49,270 nucleotides of DNA from assembly GCF_000759435.1 (NCBI RefSeq), contig NZ_JRJG01000078.1, forward strand, positions 1 through 49,270, read 5' to 3'. Source of the stretch: Hoeflea sp. BAL378. Lineage in GTDB: Bacteria; Pseudomonadota; Alphaproteobacteria; Rhizobiales; Rhizobiaceae. A program made the translations under genes and the position numbers. Below are positions 35,700 to 47,676 of this stretch, piece by piece. The notes under the pieces are model-generated. The model did not search any database and was not told the DNA's origin. It saw only the letters and a list, made by a program, of their open reading frames with translations. The first letter of the stretch is position 1; each line of letters begins with the position of its first letter.

Positions 35700-36165
35700 G
35701 AAGAAATCCGCTCTCAAAAAAATACCGGCGCGAGAACCAGGCAGACAAACCTCAATCTGCAGCGTCTGGAACCGCGCATGCTGACGACCGCGCTCTGCGG
35801 TCAGGGTCTCGCTTCCGGGCTATATAGTCACACGACGAAGGTCTAAAAAGAACAAGCTGGGTAAATTTTCGTTGCCAAGCTTTGTTGGCCGGCATTGGTG
35901 GCTTCACGGCAACAGATAAAAAACAGCTTATATAGGCCGCGGAACCACTTTTGCTTCGGCACAGGGCGCACACACGAGCCCTTTCGTTCCCCCTTTTGCC
36001 GGTTCCGCAGACCGCGTGCGCGGCTTCCCGCAAGCATCGTCTTCGCCCCGGCGCGTCGCGCACCGCATTCCTCCAACCTCTCGTCATGACAGGTTCCCAA
36101 TCCCGGCCGGTTTGATAGGATCGCAATGCCGCGACCCTGTCGAGCGACCGTTGGGAGGAGTATGG
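35700..36165. other. 466-base gap between divergent RND and ProC-like genes
   Basis: On the minus strand TTTTTA (35849-35844), a 17-base spacer and TATATA (35826-35821) may be the RND promoter. On the plus strand TTCCCA (36094-36099), 16 bases and TAGGAT (36116-36121) may serve the ProC-like gene. An AT-richer tract at 35836-35935 contains a hairpin (GTTGCC 35871-35876 with GGCAAC 35908-35913, inner GCCAA/TTGGC 35874-35889). It could be an RNA leader or a small RNA; I see no convincing small protein gene. Confidence 0.4.
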
Positions 36166-36960
36166 ATGACGGACCTGCCAAAAATTGGCATCATAGGCGG
36201 CTCGGGCATGCTCGGCCGCGCCATCGCGCACGCGCTCCTGGACCGCATGGCCCTGCCCGCCTCGGACCTCTGGATTTCCAACCGCAGCGGCGGCAAGGCG
36301 GGTTTCGAGCAGTTCCCGGAGGTCGAGGTGACGACGGACAATGCCCGCCTGGGTGAGGCCTGCGACATTGTCATTCTCTCCGTCCCCCCGGCCCTGGCGC
36401 CTGACATCGGCATGGATGTTCCGGCAAAGCTGGTGATCTCGGTGATGGCGGGCGTCACGCTCGACCGGCTCCAGGCCATGACCGGGTCGGATCGCGTCGT
36501 CCGCGCCATGAGCAGCCCCGCCGCCGAGCTCGGCCTTGCCTACAGCCCCTGGGCGGCTGCGCCGGCCGTCGGTCCGGCCGACCGGGCCGTGGTCACGCGG
36601 ATCTTTTCGGCCTGCGGCCTCACCGACGAGGTCGATGACGAGGCCCATCTTGACCATTTCACGGCAATGACCGGGCCGGTGCCGGGCTTCGTCGCCTTCT
36701 ATGCCGACTGCATGATCGACTACGCCGTCAAGGCCGGCATTGCGCCGGCTGTCGCCGACCGCGCCATCCGGCAGTTGTTCTTTTCCGCCGGCGCCATGCT
36801 CGCCCATGGGCAGGCCTCTCCCGCCGACCATGTGCGGCAGATGATCGACTACGCCGGCACCACCGCGGCGGGGCTCAGCGCCATGGGCAACTCGCCGATC
36901 CGGGAGGCAATCGCCGAGGGGCTCGACGCCGCCGTGCGAAAGGCGCGCAGCCTGGGCTAG
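36166..36960 (+). CDS. Pyrroline-5-carboxylate reductase-like protein (ProC family)
   Basis: A 264-residue NAD(P)-dependent reductase. The Rossmann fold opens IGIIGGSGMLGRAIAHALLDR, and VISVMAGVTLDRLQ plus VRAMSSPAAELGLAYSPWA follow the ProC pattern. The dimerisation region reads HFTAMTGPVPGFVAFYADCMIDYAVKAG; canonical ProC has a TALSGSGPAY-like motif here, so this is a divergent member and may act on another cyclic imine. GGGAGGAG lies just before ATG 36166. Its TAG stop shares the tetranucleotide CTAG with the stop of the convergent DeoR gene. No proline genes are nearby, so its role is open. Confidence 0.82.
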   Translation: MTDLPKIGIIGGSGMLGRAIAHALLDRMALPASDLWISNRSGGKAGFEQFPEVEVTTDNARLGEACDIVILSVPPALAPDIGMDVPAKLVISVMAGVTLDRLQAMTGSDRVVRAMSSPAAELGLAYSPWAAAPAVGPADRAVVTRIFSACGLTDEVDDEAHLDHFTAMTGPVPGFVAFYADCMIDYAVKAGIAPAVADRAIRQLFFSAGAMLAHGQASPADHVRQMIDYAGTTAAGLSAMGNSPIREAIAEGLDAAVRKARSLG

Positions 36961-37736
36961 CCGTCCTTCGCATGCGGCATGGTCTCGACCAGATGCACGT
37001 CGCAGTCGCGGCAGATCTGGCGGATCTTGTCGTTGGGGCACTGGTCGGTGACGAAGGTGTCGACCTGGTCGAGATGACCGATCCGGACCGGCGCGGTACG
37101 CTCGAACTTGGTCGAATCGGCGACCAGGATCACCTGCCGCGCATTGGCAATGATCGCCTGCGCCACCTTGACCTCGCGGAAGTCGTAATCGAGCAGCGCG
37201 CCGTCATGGTCGATGGCGGAGGCGCCGATGACCGCGTAGTCGACCTTGAACTGGCGGATGAAATCCACCGCCGCCTCGCCGACGATGCCGCCGTCCGACG
37301 CCCGCACCACGCCGCCGGCGATCACCACCTCGAACTGCGCGAAGGGCCGCATCCGGTTGGCGACATTGATGTTGTTGGTGATGATCATCAACCGCCCGTG
37401 CCGCAGCAGCGCCTGGCTGACGGCCTCGGTGGTGGTGCCGATATTGATGAACAGCGAGGCGTTGTCGGGGATCAGCGCCGCGGCCGCCTCGCCGATGGCG
37501 CTCTTCTCCTCCGCCGCGATCTTGCCGCGCTGGGCGTATTCCATGTTCTGCGTGCCCGAAGGCAGGATGGCGCCGCCATGGATGCGCATCAGGAGTTGCC
37601 GGTCGCACAGATCGTTGAGGTCCTTGCGGATCGTCTGCGGCGTGACCGCGAAACGTGCCGCGAGATCATCGACCAGCACGCGGCCCTCGGTCCGGGCGAG
37701 GTCGATGATCTCGGAATGGCGCGGAGCGAGGTACAT
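36957..37736 (-). CDS. DeoR/GlpR-family transcriptional regulator
   Basis: A 259-residue repressor. The N-terminal winged HTH (EGRVLVDDLAARFAVTPQTIRKDLNDLCDRQLLMRIHGGAI) is the DeoR signature. The C-terminal sugar-phosphate-type domain carries FINIGTTTEAVSQAL, ITNNINVA and ADSTKFERTAPVRIG. Members sense phosphorylated sugars or polyols, and this one is GlpR-like. No sugar operon lies in the window, so its target is distant or only itself; a tandem repeat just upstream (37778-37794) is a likely autoregulatory site. Confidence 0.9.
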   Translation of the reverse strand: MYLAPRHSEIIDLARTEGRVLVDDLAARFAVTPQTIRKDLNDLCDRQLLMRIHGGAILPSGTQNMEYAQRGKIAAEEKSAIGEAAAALIPDNASLFINIGTTTEAVSQALLRHGRLMIITNNINVANRMRPFAQFEVVIAGGVVRASDGGIVGEAAVDFIRQFKVDYAVIGASAIDHDGALLDYDFREVKVAQAIIANARQVILVADSTKFERTAPVRIGHLDQVDTFVTDQCPNDKIRQICRDCDVHLVETMPHAKDG

Positions 37737-37777
37737 GGCGGGGAATCCGGAGAGGGTTGATTTCGCGTCCAGTTTAA

Positions 37778-37794
37778 AACGAAAGAAACGAAAG
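37778..37794. promoter_or_regulatory. Tandem AACGAAAG repeats, likely DeoR operator
   Basis: AACGAAAG occurs at 37778-37785 and 37787-37794, a 9-base period, about 42 bases before the DeoR start; on the minus strand this reads CTTTCGTTTCTTTCGTT. T-rich TTTCGTTT-type direct repeats are typical of GlpR/IolR-like DeoR proteins. Confidence 0.55.
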
Positions 37795-37822
37795 TCAAAA
37801 TGCGCCTGTCGGCCCGGACCGC

Positions 37823-38740
37823 TCAGCCGCCGGCCGTGCGCCGTCTCAGCAGATCGGCGAAGAACACCGCCGCGTCATGCGGCCGGTCGGCGTCCCGCGT
37901 GATCAGGCCCACCGCGCCCATGGTCGAGCCGGTGTCGATCGGCAGTTCGACGAACTCGCCCGAGGCGATCTCGGCCGCGACCACGCCCCGCGAGATGATC
38001 CAGATCGCGTCGCTCGCCCGCAGGAAGGCGCGGCCGAAACTGTCCGACACCGTCTCGATCGCCTTGACCGGACGCGCCATGCCCTGTTCGAGGATCAGCC
38101 GCTCGACGAAGGGATGGATGATCGAGCCCTCGGGCGGGGTGAGCACCGGGTGCCGCGCCAGGATGTCGGCGCTCACCTGCCGCAGCCCGGCGAGCGGATG
38201 GCTGCGGGCGACGACGAACACCACCCGGTCGCGGTAGAGCGGTTCGAAGCGGAGGCTCGCCATGTTCTCGGGCGCCGGCATGCGCCCCATCACCAGGTCG
38301 AGATCGGCCTTGCGCAACTGATCGAGCAGCACCCGGTTTTCCCCGGTGACGACCCGGAGCGGGCTTTTCAGCCCCGAAGCCAGGAACTCGGCGACGGCGC
38401 CCGGCATGATCGTCGCCGAGACGGTCGGCAGCGCGCCGATCCGCACCGGCGGCCCCGTGGTGGTGGCGACATTGGCGAGCGCCGCGATCCCGCCGCGGAC
38501 GGCGGCCAGGCCGGATCCGGCATGCGACAGGAACACCTCGCCCTGGTGCGACAGCCGGATCCCCCGCCCCTCGCGCTCGATCAGCGCCGCGCCGACGATC
38601 TCCTCGAGCTCGCGGATGGTCCGCGTCACCGCCGGCTGGGTCAGCGACAGGGTGATGGCGGCGCGGCCGACGCTCTTCTGCCGCGCCACTTCGACGAAGG
38701 CTTCCAGATGCCGGATCTTGATGCGCCGCGAGATATCCAT
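37823..38740 (-). CDS. pcaQ: LysR-family activator of the pca operon (PcaQ)
   Basis: A 305-residue LysR regulator starting MDISRRIKIRHLEAFVEVARQ at ATG 38740, a start very like known PcaQ proteins. The HTH is SVGRAAITLSLTQPAVTRTIRELE. The C-terminal domain binds a pathway intermediate, known to be beta-carboxy-cis,cis-muconate or gamma-carboxymuconolactone for PcaQ. It is divergent from pcaC with a 97-base gap, the typical PcaQ arrangement. The frame extends to 38776 but that would cover the putative binding site. Confidence 0.9.
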   Translation of the reverse strand: MDISRRIKIRHLEAFVEVARQKSVGRAAITLSLTQPAVTRTIRELEEIVGAALIEREGRGIRLSHQGEVFLSHAGSGLAAVRGGIAALANVATTTGPPVRIGALPTVSATIMPGAVAEFLASGLKSPLRVVTGENRVLLDQLRKADLDLVMGRMPAPENMASLRFEPLYRDRVVFVVARSHPLAGLRQVSADILARHPVLTPPEGSIIHPFVERLILEQGMARPVKAIETVSDSFGRAFLRASDAIWIISRGVVAAEIASGEFVELPIDTGSTMGAVGLITRDADRPHDAAVFFADLLRRRTAGG

Positions 38741-38760
38741 AACAATACCGGGATGAGTTA
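38740..38760. promoter_or_regulatory. Putative PcaQ binding region (TAAC-N13-GTTA)
   Basis: An interrupted inverted repeat TAAC (38740-38743) and GTTA (38757-38760), with CC/GG near the centre. I recall the S. meliloti PcaQ site as ATAACC-N4-GGTTAA; the half-site wording is similar but the spacing differs, so the match is partial. Confidence 0.35.
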
Positions 38761-38791
38761 AAGGTCGAAAAATCATTATTCATTTCCATTC

Positions 38792-38805
38792 CACTATGTA
38801 AAGTG
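38792..38805. promoter_or_regulatory. Inverted repeat CACT-N6-AGTG before pcaC
   Basis: CACTATGTAAAGTG (38792-38805) lies about 33 bases before the pcaC start and would overlap the core promoter or transcription start. It may be a second regulator's site or part of the promoter. Confidence 0.35.
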
Positions 38806-38837
38806 AAACCGAGGATGGAGCGGAACGGGAGGACCGG

Positions 38838-39233
38838 ATGGCCGACACCAAGTCTAAAGGCGAGCGCACGCGCCGCGCCGTGCTGGGCGATGCGCATGTC
38901 GATGCGGCGTTCGCCAGGTCCAGCGAATTCGACGCGCCGTTCCAGGACCTGATCACCGCCAGCGCCTGGGAACGGGTCTGGTCGCGCCCCGACTGGAGCC
39001 ACCGGGAGCGCTCGATGGTGACCATCGCGCTGCTGGCAGCCCTCGGCCAGGAAGAGGAACTCGCCCTGCACATCCGCGCCACCGCCAACACCGGCGCCAG
39101 CGAGAGCGACATCCGCGAGGCGCTGCTGCACGTGGCGATCTATGCCGGCGTGCCCGCCGCCAACACCGCCATCCGCATCGCCAAGCGCACGCTTTCGGAG
39201 ATGGCGGCGGAAAGCCGGGAGGCCCGGCCATGA
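38838..39233 (+). CDS. pcaC: 4-carboxymuconolactone decarboxylase
   Basis: A 131-residue CMD-family protein that converts gamma-carboxymuconolactone to beta-ketoadipate enol-lactone. The conserved stretch [59 protein letters not shown] is textbook PcaC. It is the stand-alone form, not fused with PcaD. Start has GGGAGGA upstream. It is the first gene of the pca-pob operon, divergent from pcaQ, and its stop overlaps the pcaH start (ATGA). Confidence 0.95.
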   Translation: MADTKSKGERTRRAVLGDAHVDAAFARSSEFDAPFQDLITASAWERVWSRPDWSHRERSMVTIALLAALGQEEELALHIRATANTGASESDIREALLHVAIYAGVPAANTAIRIAKRTLSEMAAESREARP

Positions 39234-39973
39234 CCTCCTCCAACCGTCCGCCCGTCGCCAATTTCTTCCCCCGCGACCGCTCCTGGCACCCCAAGGCGTT
39301 GACGCCCGACTACAAGACCTCGGTGCTGCGCTCGCCCGCCAAGCCGCTGGTGGCCTTCGGCAATTCTCTGTCGGAAACCACCGGCCCGGCCTTCGGCCAC
39401 GACATGCTCGGCCCGCTCGACAATGACCTGGTGCTCAATTTCGCGAGCCCCGGCATGAGCGCCATCGGCGAGCGCATCATCGTCGAGGGCCGGGTGCTCG
39501 ACGAGCGCGGCCAGCCGGTGCCGAATGTCCTCGTCGAGTTCTGGCAGGCCAATGCGGGGGGACGCTACCGCCACAAGAAGGACGGCTACCTCGCCCCGCT
39601 CGATCCCAATTTCGGCGGCTGCGGCCGGACGATTTCCGGCGAGGACGGTGCTTACTCCTTCCGCACCGTCCGCCCCGGCCCCTACCCCTGGCCGAACGGG
39701 CCCAACGACTGGCGTCCGGCGCATATCCATTTCTCGGTCTTCGGCCACGGCTTCGCCCAGCGGCTGATCACCCAGATGTATTTCGAGGGCGATCCGCTGA
39801 TCGCCCGCTGCCCGATCGTGCGCACCATCAACGATCCGAGGGCGGTCGACCAGCTCACCGCCCGGCTCGACATGAACGCCAGCGCGCCGATGGATGCGCT
39901 CGCCTACCGCTTCGACATCGTCCTGCGCGGCAGCCGCTCGACGCTGTTCGAGAACCGGATGGAGGGAAACTGA
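39230..39973 (+). CDS. pcaH: Protocatechuate 3,4-dioxygenase, beta subunit
   Basis: A 247-residue intradiol dioxygenase subunit that carries the catalytic non-haem Fe(III). The four ligands are visible with canonical spacing: Y113, Y152, H165 and H167 ([21 protein letters not shown]). It opens the aromatic ring of protocatechuate to 3-carboxy-cis,cis-muconate. Coupled to pcaC by a 4-nt overlap and to pcaG by a 1-nt gap. Confidence 0.97.
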   Translation: MTSSNRPPVANFFPRDRSWHPKALTPDYKTSVLRSPAKPLVAFGNSLSETTGPAFGHDMLGPLDNDLVLNFASPGMSAIGERIIVEGRVLDERGQPVPNVLVEFWQANAGGRYRHKKDGYLAPLDPNFGGCGRTISGEDGAYSFRTVRPGPYPWPNGPNDWRPAHIHFSVFGHGFAQRLITQMYFEGDPLIARCPIVRTINDPRAVDQLTARLDMNASAPMDALAYRFDIVLRGSRSTLFENRMEGN

Positions 39974-39974
39974 G

Positions 39975-40583
39975 ATGACGCGTCCGACCGACACACCGCT
40001 CTACCCCCTCAGGGAATCGCCGTCGCAGACCGCCGGCCCTTACGTCCATATCGGGCTCACGCCCAATTTCTGCGGCATCGGGGGCGTCTATGCCACCGAC
40101 CTCGGAACGACCATGGTCGGCGACCGGACCAAGGGTGAGCGCATCACGCTCGAGGGCCGGGTCTTCGACGGCGGCGGCAATCTCATTAGGGACGCGCTGG
40201 TGGAAATCTGGCAGGCCGACGCCGACGGCGTCCACCATGCCAAGGCCACCGCGGATTTCTGCGGCTGGGGCCGCTCGCCCGCCGACGCTGAGACCGGCCT
40301 GTTCCGCTTCGACACGATCAAGCCGGGCCGCGTGCCCTTCCCCGACGGCAGGCTGCAGGCGCCGCACATCAACCTCTGGATCGTCGCCCGCGGCATCAAT
40401 CTGGGCCTCAACACGCGGATCTATTTCGAGGACGAGCTTGACGCCAATGCCGCCGATCCGGTGCTTGGCCGCATCGAGCACCGCGACCGGGTAGCGACGC
40501 TGATCTCCAAGGGCGGCGCCGGCCGCTACAGCCACGACATCCACCTGCAAGGCCCGCAGGAAACCGTATTCTTCGACATCTGA
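39975..40583 (+). CDS. pcaG: Protocatechuate 3,4-dioxygenase, alpha subunit
   Basis: A 202-residue alpha subunit, with the same beta-sandwich fold as PcaH (ITLEGRVFDGGGNLIRDALVEIWQADADG) but lacking the Tyr/His iron set, as expected. It contributes to the active-site pocket in the (alpha-beta)n protomer. ATG 39975 directly follows the pcaH stop; the ribosome site GGAGGG lies at the pcaH end. A 9-base gap leads to the CoA-transferase genes. Confidence 0.96.
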   Translation: MTRPTDTPLYPLRESPSQTAGPYVHIGLTPNFCGIGGVYATDLGTTMVGDRTKGERITLEGRVFDGGGNLIRDALVEIWQADADGVHHAKATADFCGWGRSPADAETGLFRFDTIKPGRVPFPDGRLQAPHINLWIVARGINLGLNTRIYFEDELDANAADPVLGRIEHRDRVATLISKGGAGRYSHDIHLQGPQETVFFDI

Positions 40584-40592
40584 GGACAGACA

Positions 40593-41447
40593 ATGGCTCA
40601 ATTCATGACGCTGCCCGAAGCGGTGGCGCAGAATCTCACCACCGGCGACACCGCCGCCTTCGAGGGCTTCACCCACCTGATCCCCCATGCCAGCGCCCAC
40701 GAGGCGCTGCGCCAGGGCGTCAAGGACCTGACGCTGGTGCGGATGACGCCCGATCTCGTCTACGACCAGATGATCGGCATGGGCGCGGTGAGAAAGCTCA
40801 TCTTCTCCTATGCCGGCAATCCCGGCGTGGGCCTGCTCAGGCGGCTGCGCGATTCGGTCGAGAACGGCTGGCCGCACGCACTCGAGATCGAGGAGCATTC
40901 CCACGCCGCCATGGCCAATGCCTACGAGGCCGGCGCCGCTGGCCTGCCGTTTGCGGTGTTGCGCGGCTACAAGGGCGCGGAACTGGCGAGGGTCAATCCC
41001 AACATCAGGTCGGTCACCTGCCCGTTCACCGGCGAGGTGTTGGCGGCCGTCCCCGCCATCCGCCCAGATGTAACCTTCATTCACGCCCAGAAGGCCGACC
41101 GCAAGGGCAATGTGCTGATCGAGGGCATCGTCGGCGTGCAGAAGGAGGCGGTGCTGGCGGCGAAGCGCGCGGTGGTGACCGTCGAGGAGATCGTCGACGA
41201 TCTCGACGCCCATCCCAATGCCTGCGTCCTGCCCGGCTGGACCGTGAGCGCCATCTGCCTGGTGCCGGGCGGCGCCCATCCGTCCTATGCCCACGGCTAC
41301 TACCCCCGCGACAATGCAAGCTACATCGCCTGGGACAAGATCGCGGCCGACCGCGACACGTTCCTCGCCTGGATGAAGCAGAACGTGCTGGACGCCAGGC
41401 CCGAGGATTTCGACGATCGGGTCAGCCACTTGAGGAGCAGGTCATGA
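40593..41447 (+). CDS. pcaI: 3-oxoadipate CoA-transferase, subunit A (CatI/PcaI type)
   Basis: A 284-residue family I CoA-transferase alpha subunit. EGFTHLIPHASAHEALRQG, LVRMTPDLVYDQMIG and VNPNIRSVTCPFTGEVLAAVPAIRPDVTFIHAQKAD agree closely with the CatI sequence as I remember it from Pseudomonas knackmussii, rather than the shorter classical PcaI. It moves CoA from succinyl-CoA to beta-ketoadipate. Overlaps pcaJ by 4 nt. Confidence 0.92.
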   Translation: MAQFMTLPEAVAQNLTTGDTAAFEGFTHLIPHASAHEALRQGVKDLTLVRMTPDLVYDQMIGMGAVRKLIFSYAGNPGVGLLRRLRDSVENGWPHALEIEEHSHAAMANAYEAGAAGLPFAVLRGYKGAELARVNPNIRSVTCPFTGEVLAAVPAIRPDVTFIHAQKADRKGNVLIEGIVGVQKEAVLAAKRAVVTVEEIVDDLDAHPNACVLPGWTVSAICLVPGGAHPSYAHGYYPRDNASYIAWDKIAADRDTFLAWMKQNVLDARPEDFDDRVSHLRSRS

Positions 41448-42237
41448 CTGAGACCGATTTCACCCCGACCGAAATGATGACGATCGCCGCCGCCCGGGCG
41501 CTCAAGAACACCGATGTCTGCTTCGTCGGCATCGGCGCGCCGTCCGCCGCCTGCAACATCGCCCGCCTCACCCATGCGCCCGACGTCACGCTGATCTATG
41601 AGAGCGGCACCATCGGCACCGCGCCCTCGGTGCTGCCGCTGTCGATCGGCGACGGCGAACTCTGCGACACGGCGGTCACCACCGTCTCGGTGCCCGAGAT
41701 GTTCCGCTACTGGCTGCAGGGCGGCCGCGTCACCGTGGGCTTCCTCGGCGCCGCCCAGATAGACCGCTTCGGCAACATCAACACCACCGTGATCGGCGAT
41801 TACGACCATCCCAAGACCCGCCTGCCCGGCGGCGGCGGCGCGCCCGAGATCGCCTCCTCCTGCGGCGAGATCTTCATCACGCTCAAGCAGTCCAGGCGCG
41901 CCATGGTGGAGAAGATCGACTTCTTCACCAGCTTCGGCCATGGCGAGGGCGGCGACCACCGCGCGCGGCTGGGGATCGCCACCAAGGGGCCGACGCTGAT
42001 GGTGACAGACCTTGCGGTCTGGCGGACCGATCCTGTAACACATGAGTTCACCGTGGTGCTGTTGCATCCCGGCGTGACCCGCGAGATGGTGCAGGCCGAA
42101 TGCGGCTGGACCGTCCGCTTCGCCGACGAGGTGGGCGAAACCCCGTCGCCGACCGAGCTGGAACTGACAACCCTGCGCGATCTCAACGCCCGCACCAAAG
42201 CCGCCCATTCGGGCACCAACACCGGAGAAGCCGCCTG

Positions 42238-42238
<1 letters not shown>
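41444..42238 (+). CDS. pcaJ: 3-oxoadipate CoA-transferase, subunit B (CatJ/PcaJ type)
   Basis: A 264-residue beta subunit. The catalytic glutamate is expected in LIYESGTIG; VGFLGAAQIDRFGNINTTVIGDY and GGGGAPEIASSC are family segments. CatJ-like in length and sequence. Its TGA stop shares a base with the pcaF ATG (TGATG). Confidence 0.92.
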
Positions 42239-43443
<1,205 letters not shown>

Positions 43444-43444
43444 G

Positions 43445-45693
<2,249 letters not shown>

Positions 45694-45712
45694 AGCCCGG
45701 ATTTCACAGTCT

Positions 45713-45735
45713 GTTCAGGCTCCGTTCAGCATAAT
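45713..45735 (+). promoter_or_regulatory. GTTCAG direct repeats and -10 before L,D-transpeptidase gene
   Basis: GTTCAG occurs at 45713-45718 and 45724-45729, 11 bases apart, directly followed by CATAAT (45730-45735). No good -35 is present. An 11-base period of direct half-sites just upstream of the -10 is typical of OmpR/PhoB-type response regulators. The regulator is not identifiable. Confidence 0.45.
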
Positions 45736-45779
45736 CAGGCAATGATGCCCCATTGTCCCATAAGCCGCAGGTTGACCGC

Positions 45780-47180
45780 ATGATCAAGATAGCCCGTTCC
45801 CCCTATGCCGCAGCGCTCCTGGCGTTGAGCGCGCTGACCGCACCGCAGGCGCTGGCCCAACAGCCGGTCGACGGGATGGTTGTCGTCGACACCGACGGCC
45901 GGCTGATGCGCGATGTGCCCGAAGCCGGCGCCGTCCGCATCGTCATCGACACCGAAGGCCGCCGCCTGCTGCTCGACACCTGGGACCAGGTGATCGGCTT
46001 CGAGATCCCGGCCTGGCAATACCGCCAGCAGAACGGCGGCCAGCGCCCGCGGATGCGCGACCGGATCGAATCGGCCTTTCCGGCACCGCCGCCGCCGCCG
46101 CGCGAAGCCTACCCGCGCGACGGGTTCGACGGCGGCCTCTATGAGCGCGACGGTTTCGCCGCGGCTCCGCCCGCCGACGGCATCGAGCGCCGCGACCTCA
46201 ACCCGATGACCGGCACGGTGCCGGGCGAACGGACCCGCGAACCCGGCCTCTCCGGACCGCAGGATACGCCCGAGGTGATCGAGGCGCCGCGATTCGTCGA
46301 GCCCGCCATGCCCGCGCAGCCCGCGGCGCCGAAGCTGACCAAGGCGCAGGTCGCCGCCCTGCAGGTGTTTCTCGACCGCAACGGCGTGTCGCCCGGCGTC
46401 ATCGACGGCCGCATGGGCTCCAATGTCAGCAAGGCGCTCGATGCCTGGTTCGAGGAAACCGGGGAACGCATCGATCCCGCCGACACCGACCTGATCGTCA
46501 GCCGCCTGGCGGCCAGCGGCGGACTGGCCTTCACCTCCTACACCATCACCTCGGAAGACGCCGCCGGCCCCTTCATCGCCTCCATTCCCAGCGACTACGC
46601 CGAAAAGGCGCGGCTGGAGCGGCTCGCCTACACCTCGACCGTCGAGATGCTGGCCGAACGCTTCCACATGGACGAGGACTATCTCAAGGCGCTCAATCCC
46701 GGCGCCGATTTCTCCCGCCCGGGCGTGCAGATCAAGGTGGTCGAGCCCGGCCAGAAGCGGACCGGGAAGGTGGCCAGCATCGTTGCCGACAAGGCCCGCA
46801 AGCAGGTCCGCGGCTACGACGCCAACGGCAAGCTGGTGGTCGCCTACCCGACCACCATCGGCTCGTCCGACACGCCCTCGCCCACCGGCCAGGTGACCAT
46901 CGAGCGCGTCGCCCGCAATCCCGGCTACACCTACAATCCCAAGGTCAATTTCAAGCAGGGCGACAACGACCAGATCCTGGAAGTCCCGCCCGGCCCGAAC
47001 GGCCCCGTCGGCACCATCTGGATCGCGCTGTCCAAGCCCACCTACGGCATCCACGGCACGCCCGAACCCTCCAAGATCGGCAAGACCGCCTCGCACGGCT
47101 GCGTGCGGCTGACCAACTGGGACGCCGAGGAACTGGCCGGCCTGGTCACGCCGGGCGTGACCGTGAGCTTCGTGGACTAG
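45780..47180 (+). CDS. L,D-transpeptidase with peptidoglycan-binding-like domain
   Basis: A 466-residue secreted protein. The signal peptide MIKIARSPYAAALLALSALTAPQALA is followed by a Pro/Arg-rich low-complexity linker (about 85-170). Then comes a PG-binding-1-like module (KAQVAALQVFLDRNGVSPGVIDGRMGSNVSKAL), and a C-terminal YkuD domain with H425, H439 and catalytic C441 (HGTPEPSKIGKTASHGCVRL). It makes 3-3 cross-links or anchors proteins to peptidoglycan in the periplasm. A region before the YkuD domain (AERFHMDEDYLKALNPGADF) resembles a LysM-like segment. The start at 45780 begins the signal peptide. Confidence 0.92.
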   Translation: MIKIARSPYAAALLALSALTAPQALAQQPVDGMVVVDTDGRLMRDVPEAGAVRIVIDTEGRRLLLDTWDQVIGFEIPAWQYRQQNGGQRPRMRDRIESAFPAPPPPPREAYPRDGFDGGLYERDGFAAAPPADGIERRDLNPMTGTVPGERTREPGLSGPQDTPEVIEAPRFVEPAMPAQPAAPKLTKAQVAALQVFLDRNGVSPGVIDGRMGSNVSKALDAWFEETGERIDPADTDLIVSRLAASGGLAFTSYTITSEDAAGPFIASIPSDYAEKARLERLAYTSTVEMLAERFHMDEDYLKALNPGADFSRPGVQIKVVEPGQKRTGKVASIVADKARKQVRGYDANGKLVVAYPTTIGSSDTPSPTGQVTIERVARNPGYTYNPKVNFKQGDNDQILEVPPGPNGPVGTIWIALSKPTYGIHGTPEPSKIGKTASHGCVRLTNWDAEELAGLVTPGVTVSFVD

Positions 47181-47233
47181 CTTTCGCCGCCAGACCCTGC
47201 CAGCGCCCGGCCGGACCCGCTCCGGCCGAGCGC

Positions 47234-47605
47234 TCAGCGGTGCTGGTCGACGAGGATCGGATTGCCGTCGGGGTCGTGGATGAGGAAGCTCGCCGGCCCG
47301 GTGGTGGCCTCGTCGGCCTCGGTGTCGAAGGCCACGCTCAAGGCCTTGAGCTGCTTCTGCAGGTCCCGCACATCGGTGAATGTCTCGACCGGCTCGGAGT
47401 TCGTCGCCCACCCCGGGTTGAAGGTGAGGATGTTCTTCTCGAACATGCCCTCGAACAGCCCGATGACGCAGTCGGCGTTCTGCATCATCAGCCATTTCTC
47501 GCTGGCCTCGCCGCCCACCGCCCGGAAACCGAGCTTCTCGTAGAATGCCCGCGACACCGCGAGATCCTTGACCGCGAGACTGATGGAGAATGCGCCGAGC
47601 TGCAT
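47234..47605 (-). CDS. Glyoxalase/bleomycin-resistance (VOC) family protein
   Basis: A 123-residue single-unit vicinal-oxygen-chelate protein. FSISLAVKDLAVSRAFYEKLGFRAVGG and the C-terminal SFLIHDPDGNPILVDQHR are characteristic. CAGGAGCGATCCC precedes ATG 47605. Function unknown; such small proteins include metal-dependent lyases and antibiotic-binding proteins. It is followed by the convergent L,D-transpeptidase gene and lies 71 bases downstream of the AraC gene on the same strand, so they may be co-transcribed. Confidence 0.88.
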   Translation of the reverse strand: MQLGAFSISLAVKDLAVSRAFYEKLGFRAVGGEASEKWLMMQNADCVIGLFEGMFEKNILTFNPGWATNSEPVETFTDVRDLQKQLKALSVAFDTEADEATTGPASFLIHDPDGNPILVDQHR

Positions 47606-47676
47606 GGGATCGCTCCTGGTCCTGGACTGCCGACCGGGGGCAGGATAGCCGCAATCGCCTGCGCGCCCAAGAGGCC

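Noticed and set aside
35752-37041. 429-codon minus-strand frame across the RND-ProC gap
   Set aside because: Overlaps ProC antisense and has no recognisable domain; the gap portion looks regulatory.
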